Assembly: GCA_018897875.1 (NCBI GenBank)
Contig: JAHIKF010000439.1
Span: 1 to 6,234, forward strand
Direction: 5' to 3'
Source of the DNA: Pseudomonadota bacterium
Lineage (GTDB): Bacteria; Desulfobacterota; Desulfobaccia; Desulfobaccales; 0-14-0-80-60-11
Length of the DNA: 6,234 nucleotides
How positions within the stretch are numbered: the first letter of the stretch is position 1; each line of letters begins with the position of its first letter. The position numbers and the translations under genes were made by a program. The notes beneath the pieces were generated by a model. That model made no database searches. It was given only the letters and a program-made list of their open reading frames with translations, and was not told the origin of the DNA. Positions 3,496-6,234 of the stretch are shown piece by piece.

Positions 3496-6033
3496 ATGAC
3501 TGGCCCCCCATCTGACAAAATCACCCCCATGTTGCGGCAGTACCTGGATCTGAAGGAGCGCTACGCCGATGCCCTGGTGCTCTTCCAGATGGGCGATTTT
3601 TACGAGACCTTCTTCGGTGACGCCGAGACCGCCGCCAACGCCTTGAATATCACCCTCACGTCGCGCTCCCGCCAGGGAAACGAGCGCATCCCCATGGCCG
3701 GCTTCCCCATCCATGCGGCCGCCAGCTACATCCCCCGCCTGCTGGAGCAGGGGTTCAAGGTGGTGGTCTGCGACCAGGTGGAGGACCCGGCCCAGGCTAA
3801 AGGTTTGGTCCGCCGGGAAGTCACCCGCATCCTCACCCGGGGCACCGTGGTCGACCCCGCCGCCCTGGACGCCCGCACCGACAACTATCTGGCCGCGGTG
3901 ACTTTTAAGGGACCCAGGTGGGGCCTGGCTTTTCTGGAGTTGTCCACAGGGGAATTCCGCCTCACCGAAGGCGAAGGGCACGATACCCTGGCCGATGAAC
4001 TGTGGCGGCTCAGACCCGCCGAGCTGGTGGTCCCGGACAACCTGGACCCAGCCCTCCTGTCCCCGGCCCTGGCGCCCTTCGACACCCCGCCCACCCAACG
4101 GCTGATGTCGTCCTATGCCTTCGAACCCGAGGCGGCCCGGCGGGAAGTGGGAGAAGCCCTGGGCACCCTCTTCCTGGACGGCTTCGGGGTGGACGCCTAC
4201 CTTCTGGGAGTGGCCGCGGCCGGGGCCATTCTCCGCTATCTGAAGGATTCCCACACCCCGGAGCTTCCCCACCTGGACCGCCTGCTGGCCTTTCGCCGGG
4301 ACGACTTCCTGGACCTGGATGAGGCCACCTTGCGGCACCTGGAGATCTTCGAAACCTGGCGCAGCCGGTCCCGCCAGGGGTCCTTGCTGGAAACCCTGGA
4401 CCACACCGTCACCCCCATGGGGGCCCGGCGCTTGAGCCAGTGGCTGCGTTATCCCTTGCAGGATCTGGCCCGAATCGAGGCCCGTCTGGACGCGGTGGAA
4501 TTTTTCAAGGACAGCGGCCTCCTGCGCCAGCGCTGGCGCCAGACCCTGAAAGGACTGGGGGACCTGGAACGCCTCACCGCCCGGGTGGCCCTGGAGCAGG
4601 CCACCCCCCGGGAGGTGGGGGCCGTAAAAGAGGCCCTGGCCCGGGTCCCCCTCCTGCAGGCCTTATTGCCCGCCGAGCTCCCGGCCCTGGTGGCCCAGGT
4701 GGCGGCCGATCTGGACGGATTGCCCGAACTTCAGGACTTGATCGGCCGGGCCCTGGTGGAGGACCCGCCGGCCAATCTGGCGGCCGGCGGCATTATCAAA
4801 GAGGGGTATGACCCCGAGTTGGACGAACTCATGGCGCTTAACCGGGAGGGGAAAGACTGGATTGCCCGCCTGGAGGCCCAAGAGCGGGCCCGGACCGGCA
4901 TCAACTCGCTGAAGGTGCGCTACAACAAGGTCTTCGGCTACTACCTGGAGGTGTCCCGGGCCAACCTGCATCTGGTGCCCGCCGACTACACCCGCAAGCA
5001 GACCCTGGTGAATGCCGAGCGCTTTATCACTATGGACTTGAAGGAGCACGAGTCCCGGGTCCTGGGGGCGGAAGAGGCGCGCCTCAAACTTGAAACCGCG
5101 CTGTTTCAGGAATTGCGCCGGCGGGTGCGGGAGGAGACCACCCGCCTCAAGCAGGTGGCCCGGGCCCTGGGGATTCTGGACGTGGCCGCCGCCCTGGCCG
5201 AATTGGCTGCCCTGCATCAATACAACCGGCCCCGGGTGGTGGCCGAACCCTCGCTCCTGATCCGGCAGGGCAGGCACCCGGTCATCGAACGGGTCTTGCC
5301 CTCCGGCAGCTTTGTGCCCAACGATATCGCCCTGGACGCCGACTCCCAGGTGCTCATCGTCACCGGACCCAACATGAGCGGCAAGTCCACCATCCTGCGC
5401 CAGGTGGCCCTGATTACGCTCCTGGCCCACCTGGGCAGTTTCGTCCCCGCCGCCGAGGCGGTGATCGGGCTCACCGACCGCATCTTCACCCGGGTGGGGG
5501 CGGTGGATGACATCGGCCGGGGCCAGAGCACTTTTCTGGTGGAGATGCATGAAACCGCCCGCATCCTCCACCAGGCCACCCCCCGGAGCCTGGTGATCCT
5601 AGACGAGATCGGCCGGGGCACGTCCACCTTTGACGGCCTGGCCCTGGCCTGGGCCGTGGCCGAACACCTGCACGACCTGAAAGGCGCCGGGGTCAAGACC
5701 CTGTTTGCCACCCACTACCAGGAACTCACCGAACTCAGCCGCCTTAAGCCCCGGGTACAGAACTTCCAGGTGCTGGTGACGGAATCCGCCGGCGATATCG
5801 TCTTTTTCCACCGGCTGGCTCCCGGCGCCGCGTCCCAGAGTTACGGCATTCAGGTGGCCAAACTGGCCGGCGTCCCCCGGGAAGTCATCGCCCGGGCCCA
5901 GGAAGTCCTGGAAAACCTGGAATCCGGCAGCCTGGACCCCACCGGCCTCCCCCGCCTGGCCCGCTCCCGCCGCCGCCCGACCCGGGAAACCCCCCAACCC
6001 ACCCTGTTCGACCCGCCCCCGGAAGAGCCGTAA
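3496..6033 (+). CDS. mutS: DNA mismatch repair protein MutS
   Basis: ATPase that recognises mispaired and short looped-out bases and recruits MutL. The 845-residue length matches E. coli MutS (853). The N-terminal mismatch-binding domain (about 8-120) has the Phe-x-Glu motif at F35-Y-E37 in MGDFYETF. A connector (about 128-250), core/lever helices (about 268-570) and a clamp with RYNKVFGYYLEV (475-486) follow. The ATPase domain has Walker A GPNMSGKST (624-632), the DDIGRGQSTF loop (671-680), Walker B with D703-E704 in LDEIGRGTS, H740 in FATHYQEL, and the dimerisation helices after YGIQVAKLAGVP. A short Pro/Arg-rich linker leads to Q834-P-T-L-F838, which fits the beta-clamp binding pattern QxxLF. 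The ATG at 3496 has no clear ribosome binding site, but an in-frame stop at 3478-3480 and the conserved N-terminus leave little choice. Two TAA codons end the gene. No mutL is in the window. Confidence 0.98.
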   Translation: MTGPPSDKITPMLRQYLDLKERYADALVLFQMGDFYETFFGDAETAANALNITLTSRSRQGNERIPMAGFPIHAAASYIPRLLEQGFKVVVCDQVEDPAQAKGLVRREVTRILTRGTVVDPAALDARTDNYLAAVTFKGPRWGLAFLELSTGEFRLTEGEGHDTLADELWRLRPAELVVPDNLDPALLSPALAPFDTPPTQRLMSSYAFEPEAARREVGEALGTLFLDGFGVDAYLLGVAAAGAILRYLKDSHTPELPHLDRLLAFRRDDFLDLDEATLRHLEIFETWRSRSRQGSLLETLDHTVTPMGARRLSQWLRYPLQDLARIEARLDAVEFFKDSGLLRQRWRQTLKGLGDLERLTARVALEQATPREVGAVKEALARVPLLQALLPAELPALVAQVAADLDGLPELQDLIGRALVEDPPANLAAGGIIKEGYDPELDELMALNREGKDWIARLEAQERARTGINSLKVRYNKVFGYYLEVSRANLHLVPADYTRKQTLVNAERFITMDLKEHESRVLGAEEARLKLETALFQELRRRVREETTRLKQVARALGILDVAAALAELAALHQYNRPRVVAEPSLLIRQGRHPVIERVLPSGSFVPNDIALDADSQVLIVTGPNMSGKSTILRQVALITLLAHLGSFVPAAEAVIGLTDRIFTRVGAVDDIGRGQSTFLVEMHETARILHQATPRSLVILDEIGRGTSTFDGLALAWAVAEHLHDLKGAGVKTLFATHYQELTELSRLKPRVQNFQVLVTESAGDIVFFHRLAPGAASQSYGIQVAKLAGVPREVIARAQEVLENLESGSLDPTGLPRLARSRRRPTRETPQPTLFDPPPEEP

Positions 6034-6069
6034 TAAGCCATCGAGGCACAGAAAGTCCGGAGTTTAGGT

Positions 6070-6096
6070 TTGACAATAACAGATAAAATTTAAATT
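6070..6096 (+). promoter_or_regulatory. Possible promoter downstream of mutS
   Basis: TTGACA (6070-6075) is a perfect -35 consensus. The best -10 candidate is TAAATT (6091-6096), 4 of 6 matches, at a short 15-base spacing. It points towards whatever lies right of the window. Confidence 0.3.
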
Positions 6097-6125
6097 GGGC
6101 TATGCACTTCACTCCCGTAGGTACC

Positions 6126-6212
6126 ATATATTGTGTTTGAATAAAGCGATTTAAGGCTGATTCATCCCCACCCTTCAAAGGGGAATGAAGGGATAAGTTT
6201 TTCACAATATAT
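6126..6212. repeat. 10-base inverted repeat flanking a terminator-like hairpin
   Basis: ATATATTGTG (6126-6135) and CACAATATAT (6203-6212) are perfect reverse complements, 67 bases apart. They enclose the CCCTTC/GAAGGG hairpin. The arms are AT-rich, so a chance match is quite possible. Confidence 0.4.
6171..6202 (+). terminator. Weak intrinsic-terminator-like hairpin downstream of mutS
   Basis: CCCTTC (6171-6176) pairs with GAAGGG (6187-6192) around a 10-base loop, and a run of five T follows at 6198-6202 after the five bases ATAAG. The stem is short and the T-run is displaced, so this is a weak candidate for ending the mutS transcript about 140 bases after its stop. Confidence 0.35.
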
Positions 6213-6234
6213 TGATAATTCACACAAATCATAA

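Larger units (their letters stand above)
6034..6234. other. AT-rich intergenic tail after mutS
   Basis: The base composition falls sharply from the GC-rich mutS to an AT-rich stretch that runs to the window edge. No gene with plausible coding character was found on either strand. It contains a consensus -35 box, a 10-base inverted repeat and a weak terminator-like hairpin, listed separately. Confidence 0.6.

Noticed and set aside
3013..4404. 463-codon minus-strand open frame, and others antisense to mutS
   Set aside because: They are antisense to conserved LapA-domain and MutS coding sequence; the Gly/Gln/His-rich translations are typical shadows of GC-rich genes.
5885..6232. 115-codon minus-strand open frame entering the AT-rich tail
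   Set aside because: Half of it is antisense to the mutS end. The remainder has no recognisable motif, and the start has no convincing ribosome binding site.

Overview
The window looks like ordinary chromosome of a GC-rich, menaquinone-using bacterium. A deltaproteobacterium (Desulfobacterota; the Desulfobacca/Syntrophobacter neighbourhood comes to mind) is my best guess. It rests on the style of the proteins and the type of intergenic repeats, not on any marker gene. All convincing genes lie on the + strand, and their GC-rich codon use makes long antisense open frames that are not genes.

Layout. (1) 2-736: 3' part of a UbiA-family, MenA-like membrane prenyltransferase, cut by the window edge. 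(2) 737-1354: about 600 bases without a credible gene, packed with small repeats: a heptad tandem array, a 36-base direct repeat present twice, and several two-hairpin elements. (3) 1355-2359: an L-asparaginase of the Rhizobium etli type II family with all expected Zn-binding and Ser/Lys residues, tightly bracketed by two of the two-hairpin elements. (4) 2490-2517: a good sigma70-like promoter, followed by a HIT-family nucleotide hydrolase/phosphorylase (2567-3082) and a LapA-domain membrane protein (3064-3414) that overlap by 19 bases. (5) 3496-6033: full-length mutS, with intact mismatch-binding, ATPase and sliding-clamp-binding motifs. (6) 6034-6234: an AT-rich tail with an inverted repeat, a consensus -35 box and a weak terminator-like hairpin, but no gene.

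How they work together. HIT, LapA and MutS may share one transcript from the promoter at 2490-2517, because no clear promoter or strong terminator separates them. Their functions (nucleotide metabolism, envelope, DNA mismatch repair) do not form an obvious pathway. The prenyltransferase probably belongs to a quinone gene set upstream of the window. The asparaginase looks like a stand-alone gene.

I see no new defence, mobile or biosynthetic system of genes. The most interesting signal is non-coding: at least four elements with the same fold plan (two short hairpins, mostly with three-base loops, enclosed by a closing stem) but different stem sequences. This suggests that structure, not sequence, is what is conserved.
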